NCBI GenBank assembly: GCA_030267565.1
Contig: BRXU01000008.1
Location: forward strand, 186,001-250,000
DNA from: Pleodorina starrii
Lineage: Eukaryota > Chlorophyta > Chlorophyceae > Chlamydomonadales > Volvocaceae
Direction of reading: 5' to 3'
DNA: 64,000 nt
Shown: in pieces, positions 1 to 9,394 of the stretch
Numbering within the stretch: the first letter of the stretch is position 1
How the letters are laid out: each line of letters opens with the position of its first letter
Notes under the pieces: model-generated
Seen by the model: only the letters and a program-made list of their open reading frames with translations
The model's database searches: none
Told to the model about the DNA's origin: nothing
Position numbers and translations under genes: made by a program

Positions 1-388
1 CTCGGGACATGGGACACACATGTTGACATGGGACACACATGTTGTCTGGCGGCTCCACTGATGCTGCCACTTCTGCTGAGTACTTCTGCTGAGTAGCTAG
101 CGTGCCAGGCTTCTGGGCGACTCCACGGGCCAGCTAGACGATGCTGATGACTGTATGATGAGTCTTGTAAACCTCCGGACAGGACAGGGACAGGGGTGGG
201 CACCCTCCTTTCTCATCACACCCCGGGAAATGGTCACTGACCGGCTTCGATCCCGGGATCCCGGGGGGAATTGCAAGGTTTCCCTGTTGCCGGCCAATGA
301 ACCATTGCCTACTTCTGTGGGGCGCAGGTAAGTTCCAAATGTCCTTGATGGGACTTGAACCCGGGTCACCCGGGCCGAAAGCAGTGCC
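1..388 (-). mobile_element. SINE-S copy 1, tRNA-related, 3' end outside the window
   Basis: Copy of a short poly(A)-tailed interspersed repeat seen at eight or more other places here. On the minus strand it starts near 388 with a tRNA-like stretch containing a B-box match (GGGTTCAAGTCCC, complement of about 353-365). The shared body follows and should end in ...CCGGAATT plus poly(A), which lies left of the window. It is the only copy here with the tRNA-like head, so it is the longest. Two short internal tandem duplications (about 19 bp at 6-45 and about 11 bp near 75-95) are private to it. The 5' border abuts the G-rich minisatellite. It encodes no protein. Confidence 0.6.
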
Positions 389-473
389 TTGGGGGAGACT
401 GGGGGCACCTGAGGGGTCTTGTCGGGGTTTGTGGGGCCCTGTTGGGAGCATGGGGGGCCTTGGGGGAGGTTGG
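389..473. repeat. G-rich minisatellite, island 1 (ancestral target locus)
   Basis: G-tract-rich imperfect repeat of the type GGGGGACCTGAGGGG / GGGGTTTGTGGGGCCCTG. The same order of units runs uninterrupted at 44940-45075, which shows that 473 and 23936 were adjacent before the Ty3 element inserted. Confidence 0.75.
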
Positions 474-855
474 TGTTGTATCACGCGCTGTGTGTATCCT
501 GTTAATTTCCCTATCTTTGGCTGTTTCGCTGTTACTTCACTGTTACTGTTACTAACTGACTTCTGAGTACGTCCCGTCTGACTGGGTTCGTAATGTGTCA
601 TCTGCGACACTTCGCTGATTCTGTAACGCTGTGTTACAGGGGATATGTGTAAACTGTACACATCTGGGATACTGGTCCCGGCAGACTGTTCTGTTCTGTT
701 CCGATTGGAGTTACTCTGGAGCTACTGGCTGCGGGTCGGGTCGCTGTGACCGCCGTACACTACAACCGCTCACCTCGTGCTCTTAAGCACTCTACATCTC
801 TAATCGGCAGTTCTAACTGCCCCCATGCAGTTGGACATTTCTAAAGCTTACAACA
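474..855 (+). repeat. 5' LTR of the Ty3 element
   Basis: 382 bp with inverted ends TGTTGTA...TACAACA. It aligns to the 3' LTR over its length but lacks about 21 bp near position 505, and it carries a few substitutions, so the insertion is not brand new. Confidence 0.93.
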
Positions 856-858
856 AGT

Positions 859-870
859 TGGTATCGAGAC
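859..870 (+). promoter_or_regulatory. primer-binding site of the Ty3 element
   Basis: TGGTATCGAGAC starts 3 bp after the 5' LTR. It resembles the TGGTATCAGAGC-type site complementary to initiator tRNA-Met used by many plant Ty3 elements. The exact tRNA cannot be settled from this window. Confidence 0.6.
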
Positions 871-907
871 AAGGTTACTGGCCATTTTCGCTGCAATAGC
901 TGTTACC

Positions 908-1217
908 ATGGAGGACGACCTCCACTTCGGTGATGTCCCTGCGGACATGAATGTTGATGAGCTGGTTGCTGCTGCTGCGGCAGGTTTGTAGATTCCCAGC
1001 TTTAGTTTGCCCTGCTTGGCTTGGCTTTGCGTTACCTTTCCTAGCTGTTGCAGAGCCCCCAGCCGCCGTTGACGGCGCTGACACCGCTGTCGACACCACC
1101 GAGCAGGAGGCCCAGACCCTCCCGCTCGTCCCTGATCTGACCCTCGTCCCTACGGAGGATTTGCTGCGTGAGGTTGCTGCGCGCTGCACCCGTGGTACGG
1201 TTACCTGTCTGATTTGA
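908..1217 (+). CDS. Candidate spliced leader ORF upstream of gag
   Basis: An ATG at 908 opens a short acidic reading frame of 25 codons plus one base that would meet a stop soon after. A candidate 70-bp intron (984-1053, GTTTGT...TTGCAG) restores a frame running to a TGA at 1215-1217. The split codon (G + AG) joins in phase. That frame is the same as the gag ATG at 1224, so one TGA separates the two. No family is recognised. It may be the N-terminal part of Gag, or a chance open frame. The intron is inferred from its borders and phase only. Confidence 0.4.
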
Positions 1218-1223
1218 CCTGCC

Positions 1224-2044
1224 ATGGCGAACCCCCACCCTGAGGGACCTGAGTTCATTTCTGAGACACCTCTGGATGGTGTTGATCATACTGCTGCTGA
1301 CCCTCCTGCGAACCCTGCTGCTGCCGCGGGTCGCACCACTGCTGTTACTGAGAATGCGCCGATGCATACCGCTGACCACACTGCTCGCACCGGCCGGACT
1401 GCTGCTGACGATGACTATGACCCTGACGATCCCTATGGCATTGACCGTTATATTCCTCGTCATGCCCTGAACCCGCACCGCCGTCGCTCAGGTGCTCCGA
1501 CCGGCGCTGGCGCTGGCGCCGCTGCTGAGACGGACGCCATGGCTGTCGACGACGAGGTACTTAAGCTGAATGTACCTCCTCCTAAGCTGTCGATTCCGGT
1601 TGAGGGCAAGCTGAATGTCCGAGCCGCTGCTGATGCTACTCGCGTCTTTGTCCGTGACGTTAAAAAGTTCTTCCCTTTAGTTAAAGGTGGTCACATTGAT
1701 GAGGTTCACTGCTTGTTCCTGTCCTCTGCCCTTGACGGCTTGGCTAAGCGCTACCATGACGAGTGGACCCTAGCGCAGACTGATGGCTATACGTCTGACC
1801 AGTTCCTTGCTGCTTTGCTTGCTCGTTTTGCTCCGCAAGTCCAGTCGTGTGAGCAGGAGGCTAGGCAGAAACTGTCCACTGGTCGTTACCGCATGCGTAC
1901 TGCTGAGACTGTTTCCTCGTACCAGGTGCGGTTTGAGGCGTTAGTCACTGCTATTCCTGACTTCTCTGAGGGCGAGTGCAAGTTCTGGTTCCAATCTGGC
2001 CTGTCTGATGCCCTGCATGAGAACTGCGCTAAGAAGGTTTTCGA
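1224..2044 (+). pseudogene. gag of the Ty3 element, 5' part
   Basis: Gag encodes the structural particle protein. This part holds an Ala/Asp/Thr-rich N terminus and then the conserved retrotransposon Gag core (from about residue 105, with motifs such as VFVRDVKKFFPLVKGGHI and a YQVRFEALV-type segment). The frame is cut at codon 273 by the Dualen-like insertion whose 13-bp target duplication is AGAAGGTTTTCGA (2032-2044 and 15905-15917). It continues in frame at 15918. Confidence 0.85.
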
Positions 2045-2068
2045 ATAATAATAATAATAATAATAATA
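2045..2068 (-). repeat. (ATT)n 3' tail of Dualen-like copy 1
   Basis: Trinucleotide microsatellite directly between the target duplication and the conserved 3' end. Copy 2 has the same kind of tail at 30796-30814, which defines the family's 3' terminus. Confidence 0.85.
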
Positions 2069-2185
2069 CGCCCGACAGAGCCGAGGCGTGGGTTATGGGA
2101 GCAGGAGGGGTGGGGTGTCGGGTTGCCCCGATCCCAGGCCTCTCCCGCTACCACGGTGAGATTGGGAGCCCGCCGTTGCGGCGGG

Positions 2186-4691
2186 TTAGGGTGGTTCGGC
2201 GCTGGTTGTGCTCTGTTGGCGGGGGTCCCGCTCCAGTTGCCTCCTGGCAGCGACAATTGCGTTCAACGCTCGGACAGCGTGGTCGTGGAGGTCGTTGCAG
2301 CATTTTTTCGACGCTTCGTTGCTCGTTCCCAGTGAGGTCAGCAGTTGTCGCAGGTCTTTGCGGACGGTGCCGGCGAAGCCCAGGCTAATTGCTTCCTGTT
2401 TCGTGTAGCATACTTTCCATCCGTGTGCCGTCAGCATCTGAGCTAGTTCCGCATGTTGATGGGCCTTGTCGTTTTGTTTCTGTGTGTGATTTGTGTCGGC
2501 TGTGTAGCCTACTTCGATTATGTGTACAGTGTGCTCGCTGGGGTCATCTGGTCCCATGTATCCCGGTGAGCATGTGTCGCTGAGGGGTATGCTGGGGATA
2601 AGCAGCAGGTCGGGGCACTTTTTGGACCGATCATCGTCAGGGATGTTGGGTAGCAGCCACTTGGGCAGGCGTGTGCCGGCTACGTAGTCCGGCTTATCCT
2701 CCATGCTGCAGGCGTCCATGACGATAAAGCAGCCTCCATGGGCCCCTCTGGAGAGTGTTCTAGTGATGGTTTGTACCGCTTGGTTGTGTCGCAGGGTATA
2801 GAGAGTGTGCATTCGTGCGTGTTGGCAGCCTCCCAGGATGTGTGCTCCTGAGTCAGGGATGCGTGTCTTTGTTCGGGGGTCTTTGCACACAGGGCAGTAG
2901 CCTGTGGACGTTGGGCCGCCCGGTACAAGGGGCATGCGAAAGAGCTTTGCGAGTTTGGCATTCCAGAGCTGTCCGTACAGGTAGTCGAGGCACCGTTTGT
3001 AATGCCAGTGCCGGCCCGTGCCCCTCTGCAGGGTTCTTGTGCTGGCATTGATCTCTAGGTCCGGTAAGGCATCCTCTACGTATTTGACGTATGCGGTCTC
3101 GTTGGTGTACCCATTGTGTGTCGTCTGGCTGACCAGAGTGTCGATGCCGCGGTTAAGGTCGTTGGCGTAGCGACCGGCGTTTACGTCGGTCCCCTCGGAC
3201 TTCCGTAGCCACCAGTGTTTACTTCTTGGATTATTGTCTGCTTTCTCTATTACGGCTTCTGCCGGCAGCATTCCCTGCGCCGCAAGGATAGCAGCCTGTA
3301 CGGCGGCTTTGTCCGCTTCTTCATTATATCGAACACCTGTATGTGCTTTGACTTTCAATAGCGACGTTTTAAGCTTGGCGACGGCCCGGGCTTTAAGTGC
3401 GGCAACGATGTCCTCGAGCAGTGCTCTATGCTTACTCAGCCGCAATTTTTGCGGGTTGTTTATCATCTTCTGGATCAAATGGAGCGATGCTTTTGAGTCC
3501 GTCCAAATGCTGAGATGGGCTTGGTTGTGAGGTAGGCCGCGTCGCATGGTGAGTGCCTGATGTATCACGCTTAGTTCACAGCGCGTAATTGTTTGACATC
3601 CGTAGGCTCCTGGGTTGACATCTATGAGGAGCGTATGTCCAGTCAGTGCGTCGACTGCTGCAGCGCCGAGTCCAAACATCTTGGTGTTCCCGACCTCGAC
3701 TTCCCTAACCGACCCATCAGTGTAGATGGATGCGTGGGCGTTGTACCGAAGCGGTTTTGCTGCATGGAACGCCAGGTGCGCGGAGCATCGTTCAGCGGGT
3801 GTGGGGTTACTGCACTTACGAGAGGGCACCGCCTGGTCAGGCGCTCCGGCAGTCATTTTGCGGACGCGTTTCCGTACCCACTGGGGGGCTATCCACGGCT
3901 GGGATTGACCTGTAGGCGCTGGCAGGGTGGTGTGCATACCTAGCGCCTGTCGGAGGCTGCTCACGTGTGATTTGCCCGCGTCGTTACTGACCAGTAGCAG
4001 GGTCAGGCCAACCGGGTAAGGCTTGGTGTCCACGTTGAGCGTGGCGCTTTGCAGTATCCCCTTGGCGGCGAGCGAGTCGATGCTGCCCACTTGCGTGACC
4101 AGGGGGTGCGATAGGTACCGGGTATACGGCGCTGTACGGGACGTGGGGACTACGATAAGGGTGGCGGTCTGTGTAGCCTCGGTCTTTTTGGCTTCCGCCC
4201 AGCCCAACGCCCACCGCAAGGCATGGTGGCCCTCCTCGGGTGTGGGTTCCGGGTGTGCGATGGACAAGCCGGTAAACGGTTGGGAGTATGCGCCATGGTT
4301 GGCCCCAAAGAGCATGTCTTCTGGGAAGCTTGAGAAGTACGTTTCAGTGCAGTTAGCCACATTTAAAGGGGACGCAAAGCGTTCTGTGCTTGAACCCATG
4401 GCATTCATGAGACGCATTGTAAACTGTTCTCCGAGTCCTTGCTCGTGCGCCACCTTAACGGGGTGTGTTTTGGTGCCCCCTCCATCACGGTAGCGCAGGA
4501 GGAGGCGTGCCACGTCTTCCTCGAAGCCACCCGCCGCTGCAAGCTTGGCGTGCGCCTCCGGCCTCTTACATTTGGCGTCGGAGTACCTTAGCCACAGGCT
4601 GTGCAGCAAGCTGTCCAGGAGCGTGCCGATGCATCGTCCCTGGGGGTCGTAAACCAGCGTGACTCCCTGTTCTAGGAGGCCTGCAGGAGTA
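2186..4691 (-). pseudogene. Dualen-like copy 1: RNase H and restriction-like endonuclease region
   Basis: Open frame of about 807 codons from 4609, and homologous to copy 2 up to the SINE border. The RNase H domain shows the four acidic positions in IYTDGS, CELSVIHQ, IWTDSKAS and a late NEEADKAAV segment. It would remove RNA from the cDNA hybrid. The C-terminal part has a CPVC...HILGGC zinc motif, an RHN motif, then CPDLLLIP and HIIEVGYTAD, which match the CCHC plus PD...E/D layout of restriction-like endonucleases of R2-type LINEs. The frame ends at 2186. A SINE at 4705-5166 breaks it from the upstream part. Confidence 0.82.
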
Positions 4692-4704
4692 TCTCCGCTG
4701 CCGT

Positions 4705-5166
4705 ATCCCCTAGGAGTGCCTGAGAGTTAGGGCACTAAATTGATGACCGAGAGGTTACCAGTTCGATCCCGGCCTTCACAGAGGGCTGGGTGACCGATGG
4801 GGGCCCTGGTGTGGGAACGAACAGCAGGTGATCGCATGGCTCTTTAGCTATGTCCCTGTCCCCTGCACTGGTAGAACTCATCTCGGTTGAATGTTCAACA
4901 ATGATGTGTCTGGCATATCTGGGAAAAGTGCGTGCGGGTACCCAGATGTGATCCGAGTGAGACGGAGCCCAGACACGGAGTGGGTGGGAGAAGCAACCCA
5001 TCTTAGTCAAAAAGGTGGTCACCGCGGTAATGGGCTGAAAGTACCCGCCGAAGAGGCATCAGTCTGTTCCCTTAACCCACGCTCGGGCTTACGGTCCAGT
5101 GTAAACTTTCTTTCTTTTCTTTTCTTTCTTTTCTTTCTTTCTTTCTTTTTTCTTTTCTTTCTTTTT
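4705..5166 (+). mobile_element. tRNA-derived SINE with (CTTT)n tail
   Basis: 462-bp insertion in Dualen-like copy 1, flanked by a 13-bp target duplication TCTCCGCTGCCGT (4692-4704 and 5167-5179). The head has a B-box match AGTTCGATCCC at 4760-4770 and an A-box-like stretch near 4716-4732, consistent with a polymerase III promoter. It ends in a pyrimidine (CTTT)n tract at about 5105-5166 rather than poly(A). It is a different family from the poly(A) SINE-S elsewhere in the window. Only this copy is seen. Confidence 0.75.
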
Positions 5167-5179
5167 TCTCCGCTGCCGT

Positions 5180-7244
5180 CCCAAGGTGCACGGTTAGAGG
5201 GGTCGGGGTCGCTGTGTTTGCCAATCTGGATGGTGTACCGCCCTGTCGGGTGGATGTCCCTGTCCGGGTTGCCGGGATGTACATCGATTTCTACGTGTTG
5301 GCGTAGGAGCCGTTGTCCTCTGGCCTGGTTGAGGCATTCAGAGGCCCATTGGCCTTGCTGCTGCCTCGGATTAAGGTGCTGGTCTCGGGCTGGCGCAGTG
5401 TGCCCGGGGGCCGTCTCGGCTGCCGCTTCTAGGCGGTGTCGGAATGCATTGAGCAGCTCGTTCCAGTTGTCTTGGGTGGCCAGGCGCGTGCCTTCGTCCT
5501 CGGTTCGCTCCCAGTCTACTTCGATCCTTCCGGTGGGGGTTGCCGGATCTGCTGCGGCCTCGTACGGACGTGTTGCCGTGGGTAGGTATCCGTGCGCTGC
5601 GTACAGCTCGAGCGCCCCTTTGGTGATAACTGTGCTTTCCCACTCAACTTGGTAGAAGGTGCTGTGTGTGGGGTGCCGGGGTGTATCTCTGCGTTGCCGC
5701 TTTGCGGCTCGGGGGCCTGCTTCCACCCGCTTGCGGATCTGCGCGTGTATATGGGCTACCCTCTCTTGCTCGCCGAATAGATATTGGTTGATGTTGTGGC
5801 CGTATTTAAGGGCAACCCCTGTGGGCCATTCTCGCTCTCCCCGCAGCATTTCTTCAAGCTGCGATGCGGTCCCCACTTCGGCTGCTAGTCCTGGGAGGTC
5901 GTGGTGACGCAGCAGGGCTTCACAGTGTGTGACGGTGAGTGGGCTTTCTCTGGGGTCCCATCCGGAGGCAGTTGTGTCCGTGATGTTGCGGGTGGGTTTT
6001 GGGTGCTGCCTCCTGATGTATGCCGTCATGGTTTCTTCGGTAGCGTTGCGTCGGGGCATGTGGCGTCGAGCTTCCCGCAGCTGCACTGGGCGCCTCACCT
6101 GGCCCTCCTGGGATCCGACTTCCCGTCTCGGGGCCGCCGGATCTGAGCTGAGGTTGTGCGCGGCGGGCGAAGGGTCTGGCGGTGGGGCCCCGGTCGTGTC
6201 CCGGGGGCGGGACACCACATATTGCATGATATTTTCATAAGGCAGCGGCGTGGGTCCGTGTGTGTCGTTCATGAGGTCCGTCATAATGGGCCCACTGGGG
6301 ATGGCCCGCAGCTCCGGGGGCAGCGCAGTCACCCCTCGGTGCCTCGCCGCGCGGGCACGTACACTGGGAGCGGGGTTCAGTGCTAGGCTGAGTTGTTTCA
6401 GGGCGATGAGGTGTCGGGGCCCGACACTCCGTCCACCAATGCGTCGGAGCTGGTCCGTGGTAATGAAGTGTGCTCCTGTGTTCTTATCTTTCAGGACTCG
6501 GAGATCCAGGCCCAGCTCAAGCAGAGGCTGTACACATCTGGAGAGGAGCGCGAGGGTTTTGGGCTCTGTCCCCGAGTTGCACGCCGCTAGAAGGTGAATG
6601 AGAGTGCTTGCTTTCCGTTCGTACCCTTTGCCACAGTCCGTGAGCTCAATGCCCGCCTCCTGTGTGATGGTCAGCTGCTTTAGCGTCGTGTAGAAGCGGC
6701 TTTCCTTCTTGAGGGCGTGCACCGGCATGTCGCCCATGTATCGGCTTTGCAGGCTAAGGAGAGCCCTAGTGACTACCCCAAGCCGGCCTTCGTCATTCAG
6801 GGAGAGGACGAGAGCTTTGGCCGCCTTGGCGACATAGAGGCTGTGTATGGTGCCGACCCCCAGGCCGAGTTGCTTTTTTTTTTTTTTCTGCTTTACTGGA
6901 CCGAGGATTGCGCGGGTGGGAAACCCCATTTTGAGGCCATAGCTGCGCTTAGCTATGCCAGCAATTTGGGAGTCGAAGCTGGCGATGTCTTGGGGGGTGT
7001 ACGCCATAGTGGCCAGGCTGTACGCGACGAATGGGTGGATCAGGGTTTTGATCATGTTGATGCGCTGGTCGGGAGACGCCATGGACTCCTGGATGCCCTG
7101 TCCTCGCCGCGTGATCTCAGCGCGGACATAGGCTACTTGAGGTGCCCAGTCGAGGGTAGGGGTTACATGGACTCCCAGGTATTTGTCGGGGGCGCGTAGG
7201 GTATCGGTGATCCGTCTATACGGATTTGGTCTTTTAGCAGTCAC
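5180..7244 (-). pseudogene. Dualen-like copy 1: segment between reverse transcriptase and RNase H
   Basis: Open minus-strand frame covering the reverse-transcriptase C-terminal/thumb region (YLGVHVTPTLDW, SYGLKMGFPTRAILGP) and a long connector with no recognised domain. It is co-linear with copy 2 (33400-35090). The only clear addition is six residues (Lys-rich) from the tail-only insertion at 6877-6888, which keeps the frame. A frame change near 7241 separates it from the catalytic reverse-transcriptase part, and the SINE ends it at 5167. Confidence 0.75.
6877..6888 (-). mobile_element. Tail-only LINE insertion (G + A11 on minus strand)
   Basis: The reconstructed site TGCTTTACTGG is interrupted by T11C, with TGCTTT repeated on both sides (6871-6876, 6889-6894). 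On the minus strand this reads G plus poly(A), exactly the last base of LINE-A (...TCGCAG-An). It appears to be a LINE-A insertion truncated to its tail. Confidence 0.55.
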
Positions 7245-7665
7245 TCAAGGGCAGTCTGATATTTGCGGGTGCCGGGTCCCCGGCTCAGGTCCTGGTCCGA
7301 CCGTGCGCGGCCGTGCAGGATGCCTTGCAGCTGACATTTGCCAACGTTGACCTTCAGGGCTCCCCATTGCGCGTACTGCTCGATTTTCGCACATTGGAGA
7401 CGCATGTCTGAAACGCTGTTTGTGAGTGTAACCAAGTCGTCTGCGAACGCTCGCGAGCTGAAATGGTGCCGCTCATTTTCCTCGGCCTTGAGGCATCCGT
7501 ACTGGTATCCCCGTCCTCCGCTGTGCAGCCACCTGAGTAGGGGTTCCATATAGATGATGAACAGCACCGGGGACAGCGTGTCACCCTGAATTGTACCGCG
7601 TTCGATGGCTATGTCCGCTGTGCAGCCGTGCTCTGTCCGGATGCGCGTGGTGGCCCGTGAGTATA
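7241..7665 (-). pseudogene. Dualen-like copy 1: reverse transcriptase, second part
   Basis: Carries GTIQGDTLSPVLF and the catalytic AFADDLV box of a LINE reverse transcriptase, followed by VNVGKCQLQG. It joins to 12322-13476 once the DNA element at 7666-12321 and one copy of the ATA duplication are removed, matching uninterrupted copy 2 near 35490. Confidence 0.83.
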
Positions 7666-8460
7666 CACTACGTGCAAAAACTAAACGGTGCAATGCGGTA
7701 CGGCCCACCATGCCGGATACCGGCAATGTACCACGACCCAGGCTTTACGCCGTGTTTTTGCGTATTATGATAGCGTATCACCTAAGCATTATGAAAGTAT
7801 ATTTGGTTCCAGCTCTGGCAAATTTGGCGGATTAGGTGAGCTCGGAGTCCCACATGGCCACACGTTGTTGTGGGGCTAGGTTCCATGGGTACCAGTTAAG
7901 ATTGCCTTGCTATAAAATCAGTCGTGCGGTCCCTGCCCACGTCCTCGGGCATACGTTGAGAGTAGTACGACTCTGTTGGGATGTGCAGGCCCGCTCCCGG
8001 AACGCCACCTTTCTGAACGAGATAAGCCCTGTCACACACGCTGCTTCCTTTCGGGAGGCTTGCGCAGAGCAACTGACCCGGCGTACGCAGACAGGTCCTC
8101 CCGGCTAGACATTGAATCACGGCTCGACGTCCCTGCTATGTACCCGGCGCATAGCTGGTATGACTATGCCACGGTGACATGGCGGTATGAGGTATCACTG
8201 CAGCGAACCGTGAGTCGGTGTCATGAGGGGTCATTGCCTCACACTTTTGTCAGAAGCGGTGAAAACGGTTTTCCCACCACATGGTTCGGGGCTACATTTC
8301 TCTATGTTGCTACGTTTGCGAAGGCTGGCATGCTAGGCCTGTGCAGCCCTATTGACGAATGTGAGAACCTGGGGTCCGGCGTGCCTGATGCCCAGAAGCG
8401 ATGGGCAGAGGGCACCATGATCGGGTTGGGGTGTAATTAAATGTGTTTTTGCACGTAGTG
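7666..8460 (+). repeat. Left 795-bp terminal direct repeat
   Basis: Starts CACTACGTGCAAAAAC and ends GTTTTTGCACGTAGTG, so the repeat itself has 16-bp inverted termini. It differs from the right copy by two transitions (about 7927 and 7985), which suggests recent origin or homogenisation. ATA lies on both of its sides. No convincing gene is seen inside; a 154-codon open frame (7976-8440) lacks recognisable features. Confidence 0.88.
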
Positions 8461-9394
8461 ATAGTCCGATGGATCAAAAAAGCATAGTCAGACTGGCAAC
8501 TGCTTTCCTGCCCGCAACCTTTAGCCATTTCGACTGCCCAGTAAACACGATACGTAACGCGCGCCAAGCAATACCGCACATTTGTATTCGGGCCCAAAGG
8601 TTGAAGACGTGCGGAGTTATTAACCCTTTTGCCCGGGTGGTCATCGTCATGACCCCCAACTTTGGGCCCAGTTGCACACCAGTTTTCAGTTGACTAGAAG
8701 TAATGTGCAGACATTTTAATTTCGATTGTTAACATATGCAGAGGGCAGACGCCTCTCACGCCAGTCATACGTCAGCGGCTGAGGCTTGCCTGCAAACGTT
8801 GGCCCCGCCCCCCGGCTTTGGTTCAAAGGTACCTTGTCAGGTCCACACTTCAGTAGCCCACACTCCTGGCCCCATTACACAAGCAGCGCTTCTGGTCCAG
8901 CACAACCTTAACGACTCGGACCACTGAGTACTAGCACGGAGCAGCTTGCAGCGGCAGCGCAGATGCTACACACAGGAGCGTCAAACCCGCTTACGTCTGA
9001 GCGCACAATTTAGACCCGATAAAGTGTCGTGACTCAAAGTTTTGCGTTTACTCGTAAGAGACAACGAGTTTCGTAGCTAGTCAAATATTACGGCAAAGAA
9101 TATCAAAGTGCGCAATTATGCTTGAGAAGTAATTGGAAATTTGTCGGGTCTCCTCACCGAAGACACGCTATGGACGAATGTCGTACACCCGTCGTACACA
9201 CCGGTCGACACGAATACCCGCAGACCATGTAGCTTTCAACAAAGTCAACTATAACCAGCACCTTCAAGTCGCATACCTGCTAACACATATTTATCTACGC
9301 AATCGAGTCAGCGCAGCTTTACCTATCAACGGCCAGACCAAGCTGAACACGTACGTGGCCCTTTAATTCATACCAAAAATTCCGTGTTGCCATT
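8461..9394. other. Interior left segment of the DNA element, no gene seen
   Basis: About 930 bp of noticeably more AT-rich sequence than its surroundings, with only short open frames. No inverted repeat, RNA gene or coding signature is evident. It lies downstream of the transposase gene. Confidence 0.5.

Noticed and set aside
7976..8440. 154-codon frame inside each 795-bp direct repeat, identical in both copies
   Set aside because: No recognisable domain, and identity simply reflects the two nearly identical repeats; other frames on both strands are also open.
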